Part shown: piece after piece, positions 22,683-29,786 of the stretch
How the letters are laid out: every line of letters begins with the position of its first letter
Position numbering within the stretch: position 1 is the first letter of the stretch
Source: Salinivirgaceae bacterium
GTDB lineage: Bacteria > Bacteroidota > Bacteroidia > Bacteroidales > SZUA-534
NCBI GenBank assembly: GCA_017527435.1
Contig: JAFXQB010000014.1
Coordinates: 1-43,021 of the forward strand
Length of the DNA stretch: 43,021 nt
Direction of reading: 5' to 3'
Program-made: the position numbers and the translations under genes
The notes under the pieces: model-generated
The model's database searches: none
What the model was told of the DNA's origin: nothing
The model's input: only the letters and a program-made list of their open reading frames with translations

Positions 22683-22717
22683 AGGGAGTTGCACAATGGT
22701 GCGGCTCCCTATTTTTG
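22683..22717 (+). promoter_or_regulatory. Terminator-like hairpin fused to a -7 box
   Basis: AGGGAG (22683-22688) pairs with CTCCCT (22705-22710), with an inner GCAC/GTGC stem. The last T of the stem starts TATTTTTG (22710-22717), a perfect TAnnTTTG box, 20 nt before the next ATG (22737). The stem could end the early operon, and the box could start the next transcript, so one element may do both. Confidence 0.5.
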
Positions 22718-22736
22718 TGGAAACAGGTAGCGAGCA

Positions 22737-22964
22737 ATGTACAAATCAACCATTAAAAAAGCAGCACTTGTGCGCGATATTGTCGGCCAATGGTACGAAC
22801 CAGGACGGCAAGACCGCTGTAAGGAGTGGATATACCGCAACAAGGTGAAGCCGCTGACCTGCATATCGCAGCGCACCTTCTGGCGCTACCTTGACGAGCA
22901 GCACGACGACCAGTCGCAACCATCGGACTGCCGCCAACTCACACTATTTGATTTTGTCGTCTGA
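22737..22964 (+). CDS. Small basic protein, possible late regulator
   Basis: 75 residues: MYKSTIKKAALVRDIVGQWY, then EPGRQDRCKEWIYRNKVKPL and SQRTFWRYLDEQ. The central part is basic and could be a small HTH domain (RTFWRYL as recognition helix). It is the last rightward gene before the late genes, with its own promoter-like box, the position of middle/late activators in Mu (Mor, C), though sequence similarity to those is not evident. Its stop abuts the stop of the convergent tail gene. Confidence 0.55.
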   Translation: MYKSTIKKAALVRDIVGQWYEPGRQDRCKEWIYRNKVKPLTCISQRTFWRYLDEQHDDQSQPSDCRQLTLFDFVV

Positions 22965-23471
22965 CTATTCGGTCGGTTCTTCGGCTGGTTCGTCATCAGA
23001 TTCGGGTTCTGGCTCAATGTCAGTGCACTCCCACGCGGTGCTGAAACTGATGATGCGGATGCGCAGCCCTATGTCGTTGCGGTTCTCGCTGCGGTCGGCG
23101 GTGCGTATGAGCGGCTGCACAAAGTCCTCGTCGGGCGTCCATCCGTGCAGGGCGTTCACCACTTCGTTCTCCAGTTCGTAGCAGAGCATTGCGGTGTTTC
23201 GGCTTTTGATTGGGCTTTTCTGCGCCGAACTGGCGTATTTGTCGAGCAGCAGCCGCACGGTGAGTGATGCGTGGCATAACTGGTCATACTGCCCCATTCC
23301 TTCATAATCGCTCTGCTCAAACTCAATCAGAGCCGCTGGGTAGGCGAGCGATGGGCGGATGTCGGTCATATCCTGACCGTGGTACTGGTCAATCCAGCGC
23401 AGTGTCGGAACCTGGTCTGCAAGGCGGTCCTCAATATCTATCAGAAGCCGCGAGTAGGCGTTTTTCAGCAT
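22965..23471 (-). CDS. Tail completion/terminator protein, Gp37-like
   Basis: 168 residues. The N-terminus NAYSRLLIDIEDRLADQVPT followed by IRPSLAYPAALIEFEQSDY fits the Gp37/tail-terminator layout of Mu-like phages: N-terminal helix, then beta strands with SLTVRLLLD and the closing ISFSTAWE. The C-terminus is very acidic (DIEPEPESDDEPAEEPTE). It is the last gene of the leftward late operon, 18 nt after the virion morphogenesis gene. Such proteins cap the tail tube before head joining. Confidence 0.5.
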   Translation of the reverse strand: MLKNAYSRLLIDIEDRLADQVPTLRWIDQYHGQDMTDIRPSLAYPAALIEFEQSDYEGMGQYDQLCHASLTVRLLLDKYASSAQKSPIKSRNTAMLCYELENEVVNALHGWTPDEDFVQPLIRTADRSENRNDIGLRIRIISFSTAWECTDIEPEPESDDEPAEEPTE

Positions 23472-23489
23472 AGTTTAAACGATATTTAA

Positions 23490-23942
23490 TCAGGGTTTAA
23501 GAATCTTGTTTATTTCGGCAACCACAAGGCGCTGCACCTTGTTTGTCAGTTCGCGGCTCTCACCCATAAACTGACGCTTCGGAATGCGTGTGCGATGCCC
23601 GCGCCCAGCATTGTTGGTGCCCTCGTTGTGAGCCTGCGCGTAGGGCACATCGGTGCTGACAACAGCCGTGTAAGGCTTCACGGAGTGGCGGATTGACGAA
23701 TAGAGGTTGTTGCGCCTCGACATCAACGTTTTGTATGCGCGGTCGGGGTTCTTCGGGTCGCTCTGCCGCTTGGCGGGTTTCCACGCCTTCAGACCGCCGT
23801 TCACGAATCCGCCTTTGCGGAAATTGTCTTTGAAGTGCTGCTCGGCGGCCACACCAACCTTCACGGGAATTGTCCGCTCAAAAGCCTTTGCCAGTTGCTT
23901 GGCGTTGGTCTTTATCAGTTGCTCGAATTGTTTGGGTGTCAT
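23490..23942 (-). CDS. Phage virion morphogenesis protein (Mu gpG-like)
   Basis: 150 residues matching the phage virion morphogenesis family (P2 gpS / Mu gpG), tail completion or head-tail joining proteins. The family pattern is visible: N-terminal helix (FEQLIKTNAKQLAKAFERTI), then NFRKGGFVNGGLKAWKPAKR, SIRHSVKPYTAVVSTDVPYA, QAHNEGTNNAGRGHRTRIPK and RQFMGESREL near the end. ATG at 23942 (MTPKQ) is preferred over a TTG 6 nt upstream. It is followed by the Gp37-like gene. Confidence 0.8.
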   Translation of the reverse strand: MTPKQFEQLIKTNAKQLAKAFERTIPVKVGVAAEQHFKDNFRKGGFVNGGLKAWKPAKRQSDPKNPDRAYKTLMSRRNNLYSSIRHSVKPYTAVVSTDVPYAQAHNEGTNNAGRGHRTRIPKRQFMGESRELTNKVQRLVVAEINKILKP

Positions 23943-23993
23943 AGGCAATTTGAAAAAGTTTTGTAAGATTGAGCGATATTTAAGTGTACTGAT

Positions 23994-24206
23994 ATGGTAA
24001 ATCTAAACTCGATTAAAGCAGAACTCCAACGGATGCGCTGCGCCGAACACAATCAGGCGGCAAAAATCCGTGTTGCTGGCGACACTTTGCATTTTGAATG
24101 TTGTTGTGAGGCGTTCAAAACCAAGTTGGACAGTAAACTGAAAACACTAATGGCGAATGCCGTGAAAGATTCGATTGACAAAGAGTTTAAGCGAATCTTT
24201 AAGTGA
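23994..24206 (+). CDS. Small Cys-containing protein on the opposite strand
   Basis: 70 residues: MVNLNSIKAELQRMRCAEHN, then VAGDTLHFECCCEAFKTKLD and LMANAVKDSIDKEFKRIFK. The pattern Cys...His...CCC suggests a small metal site. It runs rightward inside the leftward late operon with its own terminator (24213-24236), so it is a separate transcription unit, probably expressed in the lysogen. The frame TAAGATTG near 23964 is a weak -7 box. Similar short proteins occur in other Bacteroidetes phages and islands, without known function. Confidence 0.65.
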   Translation: MVNLNSIKAELQRMRCAEHNQAAKIRVAGDTLHFECCCEAFKTKLDSKLKTLMANAVKDSIDKEFKRIFK

Positions 24207-24410
24207 CTGAAAGCGGCGCGTTTTTGCGCCGTTTTTTGTCAAGTACGGTGTATATACGAATATTGGTGTGGCAATAATTTTGACATCGCCGCCGTATTTG
24301 AAAGCCATTTTTTTACGAATCAGTTCCAGTTCCTTGCTTGTTGCTGGCGCTCCTGTTCTGGCGAAGCGCTCTCGCTTCAGAACCTTCGCCGAAAAATAGA
24401 TTTTGTTCAT
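24147..24410 (-). CDS. Small basic protein, doubtful
   Basis: An 87-codon frame from an ATG: MNKIYFSAKVLKRERFARTG, then SKELELIRKKMAFKYGGDVK. The first 55 residues look protein-like; the rest is antisense to the gene at 23994-24206 and its terminator. It lies between the MuF gene and the morphogenesis gene on the same strand, so it could be a true late gene. No family is recognised. Confidence 0.35.
   Translation of the reverse strand: MNKIYFSAKVLKRERFARTGAPATSKELELIRKKMAFKYGGDVKIIATPIFVYTPYLTKNGAKTRRFQSLKDSLKLFVNRIFHGIRH
24213..24236 (+). terminator. Terminator of the small rightward gene
   Basis: GGCGC pairs with GCGCC around GTTTTT and is followed by GTTTTTTG, a few bases after the stop at 24206. 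Confidence 0.65.
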
Positions 24411-24435
24411 AGTGTTTTGATATTAAAAAGTTTTG

Positions 24436-24443
24436 TATGTTTG
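24436..24443 (+). promoter_or_regulatory. Promoter of the candidate small RNA
   Basis: TATGTTTG matches TAnnTTTG exactly. A TTTG (24416-24419) lies 16 nt upstream as a possible -33 box. Confidence 0.6.
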
Positions 24444-24449
24444 CAATGT

Positions 24450-24515
24450 GATATGTGCAACCGATTTTCGTGGGCGTGTCGCTCCTAAAGCCATCATAAC
24501 TGATGGCTTTTTTCG
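24450..24515 (+). ncRNA. Candidate small RNA facing the MuF toxin-domain gene
   Basis: A short rightward unit between the promoter box at 24436 and a strong terminator: AAGCCATCA (24488-24496) pairs with TGATGGCTT (24501-24509), then more T. It has no ORF. Its 3' stem overlaps the last codons and stop of the leftward MuF gene, so the RNA is antisense to the end of that mRNA. Size is about 65 nt. It shares layout with the unit at 10310-10419. Confidence 0.55.
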
Positions 24516-25831
24516 TAAATAATAGCGTGGTTTTGAATACAAATTATTTTTTCAAAATGAGCCCATTGATTAGGGTCGCCTTGAAGCCCATTATAAGCCT
24601 TTAACCCATCGTTAAAAACATTTATATCAAAATTATTTTTAGGAAAAACTAATACGGCAATCTTGCACCCCGGTTTTTTTGCACAGTGTTTGAGACCGTC
24701 CCTAATATTATTTTTAGTTGCAGTTTCACGCCCTGCCACTTCAAATAACATTCCGTCCCAAAAGCCCTCATTGTTTTTGTGTTTATAAATAGAATTTATT
24801 TCTCTATCAAGAATGACAACGTGTCCGTTTTTGTGTCCGGCAAGCATAGCCTCCTCTTCATATACAAAGCCTTTTTCTCGGTTATGTTCTCTGTGAATTG
24901 CGCAATAGCCACCAGTATTATCATCGAAGTGAACATCCGTATAATCGGGGTCGTTTTTATAACGCTCGTACTCTTTTTTGCGGAGTTCGTATTCTTTCCG
25001 TTTTTGGTTAATCACCTTATTCACTTTCTCACACTGATGGCAGTTCTGTTTATGTGCAAGGCCGTGCATCAGAGCGGCAAGGTGTCCACCTGCAAACGGA
25101 CACGACATACAGCCGCTTGGATAGTACGGGTGCTTTTGGCTGAACAATTCACCATCGCGGCCAGGATTGTTTTCGAGTCCTGGTTGCGGGTTGTCGGCAT
25201 CGGTCGGCATTGGCGGAATGGTGGCGTTGGCTTCGGTTTGGCGCAGTTCGCATTTGCAGTTCCAGCGGTCGCCTGGGCGGTGTTCGCTCCAAAACGAATC
25301 GTTGACGGGGCGCACTGTTCCCCAGAACACCTGATGGTCGGCGCCTGGATGCGGCGATGTTGACGGAATCCATTCGAGATTCGGGAACACATCTTTTTCC
25401 GACTCAAACTGTTGCCAGTCGGTTGCCTGGTGTGCGCGAATCACAGCGGTGTCGTACTCTGTGCGAAGCCAGGCGCGGTTGCGGTGGCTCACGTAGGGCT
25501 CAACATCCTTGCGGAACTGCGCAAAGGTCTTCAGTTTGCCGTTGGCGTCAACCATCTGACTGGCCACATCGGTCTGCATCTTATGAACGCGGAACGCTGA
25601 AAACACCTCGGCCGAATGGCGCAGGTTGTTCAGGAACGTTTCCGACGGCATTGGAGTACCGTTGTCAACGGCATCGGCAATGCCTGTGGCCATTGCATCG
25701 GCCATAATGCGGCGCGTGGCGCGGAACATTTCGGCCTCAATGTCAGAGTCGATGTTGAAACGCTGCTTGTAGATGTTGGTCAGGAACCGCGCAACAACCT
25801 GGTCGTCGAACTTTATTTGGTTTCCGACCAA
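24494..25831 (-). CDS. MuF head morphogenesis protein with C-terminal nuclease-like domain
   Basis: At least 445 residues. The N-terminal two thirds are the MuF/SPP1 gp7 minor head protein: helices, SHRNRAWLRTEYDTAVIRAH (about 115-134), and the closing motif GDRWNCKC (187-194). A Cys-rich segment (CMSCPF, NCHQCEK) and coiled coil (275-295) follow. Residues about 320-445 form a domain like CDI-type nuclease toxins (YEEEAMLAGHKNGHVVILD, DGMLFEVAGRETATKNN, FEKIICIQNHAIIYEK). It may be injected with DNA or act on competitors. The frame has no ATG near its start; 25831 is TTG. The open frame continues up to the portal stop, where a -1 frameshift signal could fuse it to the portal. Confidence 0.8.
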   Translation of the reverse strand: MVGNQIKFDDQVVARFLTNIYKQRFNIDSDIEAEMFRATRRIMADAMATGIADAVDNGTPMPSETFLNNLRHSAEVFSAFRVHKMQTDVASQMVDANGKLKTFAQFRKDVEPYVSHRNRAWLRTEYDTAVIRAHQATDWQQFESEKDVFPNLEWIPSTSPHPGADHQVFWGTVRPVNDSFWSEHRPGDRWNCKCELRQTEANATIPPMPTDADNPQPGLENNPGRDGELFSQKHPYYPSGCMSCPFAGGHLAALMHGLAHKQNCHQCEKVNKVINQKRKEYELRKKEYERYKNDPDYTDVHFDDNTGGYCAIHREHNREKGFVYEEEAMLAGHKNGHVVILDREINSIYKHKNNEGFWDGMLFEVAGRETATKNNIRDGLKHCAKKPGCKIAVLVFPKNNFDINVFNDGLKAYNGLQGDPNQWAHFEKIICIQNHAIIYEKSHQL

Positions 25832-25873
25832 ATCGGGCAGACCGTCGGCGAAATAGTCTCGGTCAATCGCTTC

Positions 25874-25906
25874 GCCCCCATCGCCGCTGGGGGCTATCCG
25901 AAAAAA
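25874..25906 (-). promoter_or_regulatory. Candidate -1 frameshift signal, portal to MuF
   Basis: Read on the minus strand: slippery heptamer T TTT TTC (25906-25900) in the portal frame, spacer GGATA (25899-25895), then a hairpin with arms GCCCCCA and TGGGGGC (25894-25874, 7-nt loop). The portal stop TAG (25896-25894) lies between heptamer and stem. Slipping back one base enters the MuF frame as R-I-A-P-S-G-D. All parts and distances match textbook -1 frameshift sites. Confidence 0.65.
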
Positions 25907-27198
25907 TCGGCAATCAGTTTCTTGACCGTTTTCTTTTTGTCCTGGTCTTTTTCATTCTTGCCGTCTTTCCCGTCGGTCGGACTGTCATCGTCGTCACCGT
26001 TGCCCTTCTTTATACTCTCCATCACAGCCTTGCGGCGCTCCTCTTGCTCGGCCTTCAGTTGGTCGTAGTTGTCGGGTTTTGGCACGCCGTATGACTCGTA
26101 CCAGTAATCGTCAGACACTGGCACACGCTGGCACACCTCACGGTCGATATTGAGGCGCGCTTGCAGTTCGGTCAGGTTCTGTTCCTGCTCGAATTGGAAA
26201 TAGCCGCCCTCGACGGGGTAGCCGTAGCCAGCCAGTATGTGCAAAAAGAACTCGCTGTTGAGCAGGTTGATAACAAACCGCAGGTCGGCCTTGGTCAGTT
26301 CCGACTGCTGCTCGCTGTGGACTTCGGCCTGTGCGTAGCCCGACGAACTGCTGCTGACAGTGGTTTCGGAGTTGCCCAGAATGGCCACCGACATTTCCTG
26401 GTTGCAAGCCTTGATGAGCCGCTCCTGAAGTTCGCCGTTGCCGTTGCTTGTTTTGCCGTCGAGCATTGAAAAGTCGGCTTGTTTCGGAATCATCATCACG
26501 AGGCTTGAGCCGCTCTCGTCAAGGGCCTTGCGCAGTTCCTCCTGCGTTTTTTTGTCGTAGGTATCGTATTTGACCACGCGCACAGGCTGGCCGAAAATCT
26601 CAACATATTGGGCAAAATCGCCGAAGCCGCTGCGCTTGTAGAGGGCATACATCGAGCATTGGAGCAGCCGCCCCAAGTCGTTTTTCTTACCCATCAGCCA
26701 CACCTGCGGCAGCGTGTCGATGTCGATGCCGTTGCTGTCGTACTGCGAGAGCGCGATTTGCCGTTTTTCAGGTCGGATGTGGCGGCGGTCGATAACCTCG
26801 AACTGGAATTTGTCGCCCACAACGAACTCCACAGCGGTGGTTCCCCAGTAGAGCGTTTCCATTATAGCCTCAATCAGTTGCTCGAACTCGGTGCTGCCGA
26901 TGAGGTCGTCCATTGCGTCAACCTTTGTGCCTGTACGGTCGAGAAACACAAGCCGCTTGTTGACTACGGCTTTGGTTCGCTTTTCCAGCAAGCCTGACAG
27001 ATGGCCGTCGAGCGACAGAACATCGCGGTAGAGGTCGTAGAGTTTGTAACGGTTTGGCAGTTGGACGCTCTCGGCACGTTCGAGTGCCTGTTTGAGTGTG
27101 CCCACATCCTTACGCTGGCGGTCGGGAGCCACCATCGTTATCTGTTGAACGACTAACTGGCCGTTCTTTTTGTCGGTTTTGGTTTGTTTTTGGTCCAT
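25894..27198 (-). CDS. Portal protein (DUF935, Mu gp29-like)
   Basis: 434 residues of the DUF935 portal family, forming the dodecameric channel through which DNA is packaged and ejected. Visible family features: VLSLDGHLSGLLEKRTKAVV (about 65-84), ALYWGTTAVEF-type segment ETLYWGTTAVEFVVGDKF, and SVAILGNSETTVSSSSSGYA near 270. The C-terminal tail is charged (KKGNGDDDDSPTDGKDGK, then KKTVKKLIADFFG). The stop is embedded in the frameshift signal described at 25874-25906, so a fraction of product may extend into MuF. It lies 2 nt after the DUF1320 gene. Confidence 0.88.
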   Translation of the reverse strand: MDQKQTKTDKKNGQLVVQQITMVAPDRQRKDVGTLKQALERAESVQLPNRYKLYDLYRDVLSLDGHLSGLLEKRTKAVVNKRLVFLDRTGTKVDAMDDLIGSTEFEQLIEAIMETLYWGTTAVEFVVGDKFQFEVIDRRHIRPEKRQIALSQYDSNGIDIDTLPQVWLMGKKNDLGRLLQCSMYALYKRSGFGDFAQYVEIFGQPVRVVKYDTYDKKTQEELRKALDESGSSLVMMIPKQADFSMLDGKTSNGNGELQERLIKACNQEMSVAILGNSETTVSSSSSGYAQAEVHSEQQSELTKADLRFVINLLNSEFFLHILAGYGYPVEGGYFQFEQEQNLTELQARLNIDREVCQRVPVSDDYWYESYGVPKPDNYDQLKAEQEERRKAVMESIKKGNGDDDDSPTDGKDGKNEKDQDKKKTVKKLIADFFG

Positions 27199-27200
27199 AT

Positions 27201-27644
27201 CTAAAAATGGTTAATGCGTTTTGGGTTGCTGTTCCAACTAACGCCTGTCTGGTTGCTCTCGTCGCCAGGAGTTGACGGGTCGTCGGTTGGGTAAGGAACT
27301 TCGACGAGGTTGTTTTTGCCGTCGCGGATGGCCTCAAGCAGCGTGATGGCGTCCTTGTAGTCGGCGCGGAACAGTTCCAAATCGACATTGGGGTTGGCCA
27401 TCCGCACAAGGTAGTACGAGGCTATGATTTTGACTATCTTTTTGAGCAGCGGCGAACTGACTGTAGGCGGCGTCTCACCTTCGCCGAAGACGGCTGCGAG
27501 GTCGTATCGGCCCAAATATGTTTTGCACAGGCTTTCGGCGGCCAGAATCTGGAGTTCGGCGGCTTCGGCGCTGTCGCGGGTGATGGTCTCTATCACTTCG
27601 GGATAGAGGCTCGTTTGTCCTAATTCTTTAACAGTTACAATCAT
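27201..27644 (-). CDS. DUF1320 protein (Mu gp36-like)
   Basis: 147 residues of the gp36 family, a head-completion or connector protein of Mu-like phages. The typical order is present: a short N-terminal strand (MIVTVKELGQTSLYPEVIET), a helical bundle (AAELQILAAESLCKTYLGRY), KIVKIIASYYLVRMANPN, and the DYKDAITLLEAIRDGK helix. Its start overlaps the terminase stop by 4 nt. In Mu, gp36 lies after the capsid genes; here it is between large terminase and portal, as usual for Bacteroidetes Mu-like phages. Confidence 0.75.
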   Translation of the reverse strand: MIVTVKELGQTSLYPEVIETITRDSAEAAELQILAAESLCKTYLGRYDLAAVFGEGETPPTVSSPLLKKIVKIIASYYLVRMANPNVDLELFRADYKDAITLLEAIRDGKNNLVEVPYPTDDPSTPGDESNQTGVSWNSNPKRINHF

Positions 27645-29176
27645 ATTTTAAACTGATTTTTACGTTTGACACTATAGATGCCCTGCGTTGCGTCGAGCGA
27701 CGCCTGTTCGCGCAGGATGTAAACGCCGCCCTCCACCATATCGGGGCCGTCCATACGCTTCTGTTGGCGGCAGAACCCCGTGAACTGTGCTTTCAGACGT
27801 TTCATATCAGGGTCGTCGGATTCGGCGGCATTGAACACCAGCGCGCCAGCGCGATTGAGCGGTTCAAGCAAGCCCTCGATGCGGGTGTACTTGTCTTTTT
27901 TATCGCGGCCGTCGGGCACCACTGGCAGCAGAACACCGCGCTCTGCCGACTGCTTGAATATGGCTGGCATTATCACCTGCTCGTAGAATGGTGCCTGGAG
28001 CGAGTTGTTCTCAATCCACACACGCACATTGTCGGCGTGGTTGTGTGTGGCCCAATTGTAGAGGTCGAACAGTGCATCAACAAAGTGGGCGGTTGACATA
28101 GTGTCGAGCCGCACTTTTGCGATATAATAGGTCAGCCCCTGCATTGCTATCACGCCAACGGCCTTGTATGAGCCTGACGAAACATCTTTATTTGATGTGG
28201 CGGGGTCGGCATAGATGAGCACCTTGCAGCGGTTGAGCGGCGGCACCTTGCCGTCGGTCAGTTCGCGGAACACGTCGCCGCCGTCCATCGGGTTGTTGAA
28301 ATACTCCTTTTGGGCGCTCTCGTAGGAAATGACGCTCAAAACGCGGTCAATCTGTTCCTCGGTGTTCTTTTGCGGCCACGTTGAGTGCCCGTCTTTGTCG
28401 CGGACGTTGACAATTTCAAACTTGTCGGCCAGATTGTCACCAATGTATTTCACGGCGCAGTTGTCGTGGATGACGTTGCCGTTAACCAGTATGCGCGTTG
28501 GTGTGCTGATGGAGCGCGTTGGAATCAGTGCCTGTTCGAGCCACTTGATTTTCTTTTTCATCGTCTCCTCATTGAGGCACTCTTCGTCGGTGTCGAAGTC
28601 GTCAATCAGGATAAAGTCGGGGCGCTTCTCGTTGTTGCGGGTGCCACGCGGCGACATTCCCCAGCCAATGGCGCGGAACGAGCAGCCGCACTTGGTGACG
28701 AATTTGTCAGACTCCCACTGGCCCAAAGTCTGCTGCTGGCCGTAGTCCTGCTCGACGCGGTTGTTGGCCTCGAAGAATGTTTTGAATGGCAGGAGCAGCA
28801 TTTCGGCGTTGTCCTTACTGTTCGACACCAGCAGCATATTCTTGATTTTGCCCGTGAGCGCCAGATAGCACACCTCCATCATTGAGCGTGCCGATTTGGC
28901 CAGTTCGCGGCTCCACGCCCTCACCTCGAACCATTCGGAGTGAGAGAGCAGCCGACGTGTCGCTTTCTTGTGGAAGTCGGCAGGTTCGGCGGTGCAGTAG
29001 TTCGGAAAATAGTAGGCAAACCACGCTTCGGGGTCCGACTCAAGACGCGACACACGTTTCATCCGCGCCGCTGGTGTCTCGGTCAGGTCGATGGGTGTTG
29101 CGTTGCGGAAGTTGCTGACATATTGCTGCCACAACTTCAGGTAATCGCTGTCGGTTGCCTTGCCTAACTTTGCCAT
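27641..29176 (-). CDS. Terminase large subunit (Mu gp28-like)
   Basis: 511 residues; the ATP-driven packaging motor and nuclease. The N-terminal ATPase part has a degenerate Walker A region (SRELAKSARSMMEV) and a clear Walker B, DFILIDDFDTDEE. The C-terminal nuclease begins with CKVLIYADPATS, the first catalytic Asp of the RNase H-like fold, and continues with GVIAMQGLTYYIAKV and RVWIENNSLQAPF. Length is normal. It overlaps the small terminase gene by 13 nt. Confidence 0.9.
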   Translation of the reverse strand: MAKLGKATDSDYLKLWQQYVSNFRNATPIDLTETPAARMKRVSRLESDPEAWFAYYFPNYCTAEPADFHKKATRRLLSHSEWFEVRAWSRELAKSARSMMEVCYLALTGKIKNMLLVSNSKDNAEMLLLPFKTFFEANNRVEQDYGQQQTLGQWESDKFVTKCGCSFRAIGWGMSPRGTRNNEKRPDFILIDDFDTDEECLNEETMKKKIKWLEQALIPTRSISTPTRILVNGNVIHDNCAVKYIGDNLADKFEIVNVRDKDGHSTWPQKNTEEQIDRVLSVISYESAQKEYFNNPMDGGDVFRELTDGKVPPLNRCKVLIYADPATSNKDVSSGSYKAVGVIAMQGLTYYIAKVRLDTMSTAHFVDALFDLYNWATHNHADNVRVWIENNSLQAPFYEQVIMPAIFKQSAERGVLLPVVPDGRDKKDKYTRIEGLLEPLNRAGALVFNAAESDDPDMKRLKAQFTGFCRQQKRMDGPDMVEGGVYILREQASLDATQGIYSVKRKNQFKI

Positions 29177-29634
29177 TTGTTATCCTCGATTTTTTGGTGT
29201 ACAAATGCGTTGTAGATGTCGAGCACGCGGTTGGCCAGCGCCTCGTCAATGGTTTTCACGTAGTCGCAGAAGTCCTGCCCCACGGTTATGGTTTGCTGGA
29301 GTGAGTATTTGGTCTCCAGTTCCTTGATGTCGATTATGAGTTTGCGCCGCGCGTCGGCTTCTTTCGATGTGGCCACCTTGTAGCCTTCCTTGTCCTGAAT
29401 CATACGGTTGAACTCCCGCAGTTCGGCGTAGAGTTCTGACAGCCGCTGCTTGCGCGATGTGAGCAGATTGTCCTTCAGCACGTCCCAGTTATCCTGCTTT
29501 GCCCATCGGCTGACGGTCTGTTCGGACACGCCCAACTTCAGGGCAATGTCCTTTTTCATCATCCGACTGTTGAGATAGAGCAGTTGGGCAATTTCGCGCT
29601 GTGTCTGTTTGCTGTCGGTTGTTTTTGTTGCCAT
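29164..29634 (-). CDS. Terminase small subunit (Mu gp27-like)
   Basis: 156 residues. The N-terminal HTH (REIAQLLYLNSRMMKKDIAL then KLGVSEQTVSRWAKQDNW) is the DNA-recognition domain of small terminases of the DUF1804 type. The rest is an oligomerising helical region (SELYAELREFNRMIQDKEGY, LIIDIKELETKYSLQQ). ATG at 29634 (MATKTTDSKQ) is chosen; a longer non-ATG start at 29670 lacks support. It is the first gene of the leftward late operon and overlaps the large subunit gene. Confidence 0.8.
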   Translation of the reverse strand: MATKTTDSKQTQREIAQLLYLNSRMMKKDIALKLGVSEQTVSRWAKQDNWDVLKDNLLTSRKQRLSELYAELREFNRMIQDKEGYKVATSKEADARRKLIIDIKELETKYSLQQTITVGQDFCDYVKTIDEALANRVLDIYNAFVHQKIEDNKWQS

Positions 29635-29786
29635 TGCAATGCCGTTTAAATAGTGTTTTAACAGCCACAAAATTGGCCGTCAAATGGCGGTGTTGCAAAA
29701 ACTTGCGTCAGAATGGCAGTACTTTTTGGGTGGGCGCCGCACCCCCTGTAAAATTGCATCGACGTTTAAAAAAAACAACGCAAAAA
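29635..29786. promoter_or_regulatory. Divergent late control region
   Basis: The 152-bp gap between the leftward packaging operon and the rightward head/tail operon must carry both late promoters. No exact TAnnTTTG box is seen in either direction, which fits promoters needing a phage activator. An A-rich leader (TTTAAAAAAAACAACGCAAA) precedes the rightward ATG. Confidence 0.4.

Noticed and set aside
25512..25831. MuF translation starting at the first internal ATG (Met35 of the frame)
   Set aside because: It would drop conserved-looking N-terminal residues; the TTG or frameshift routes explain the open upstream frame better.
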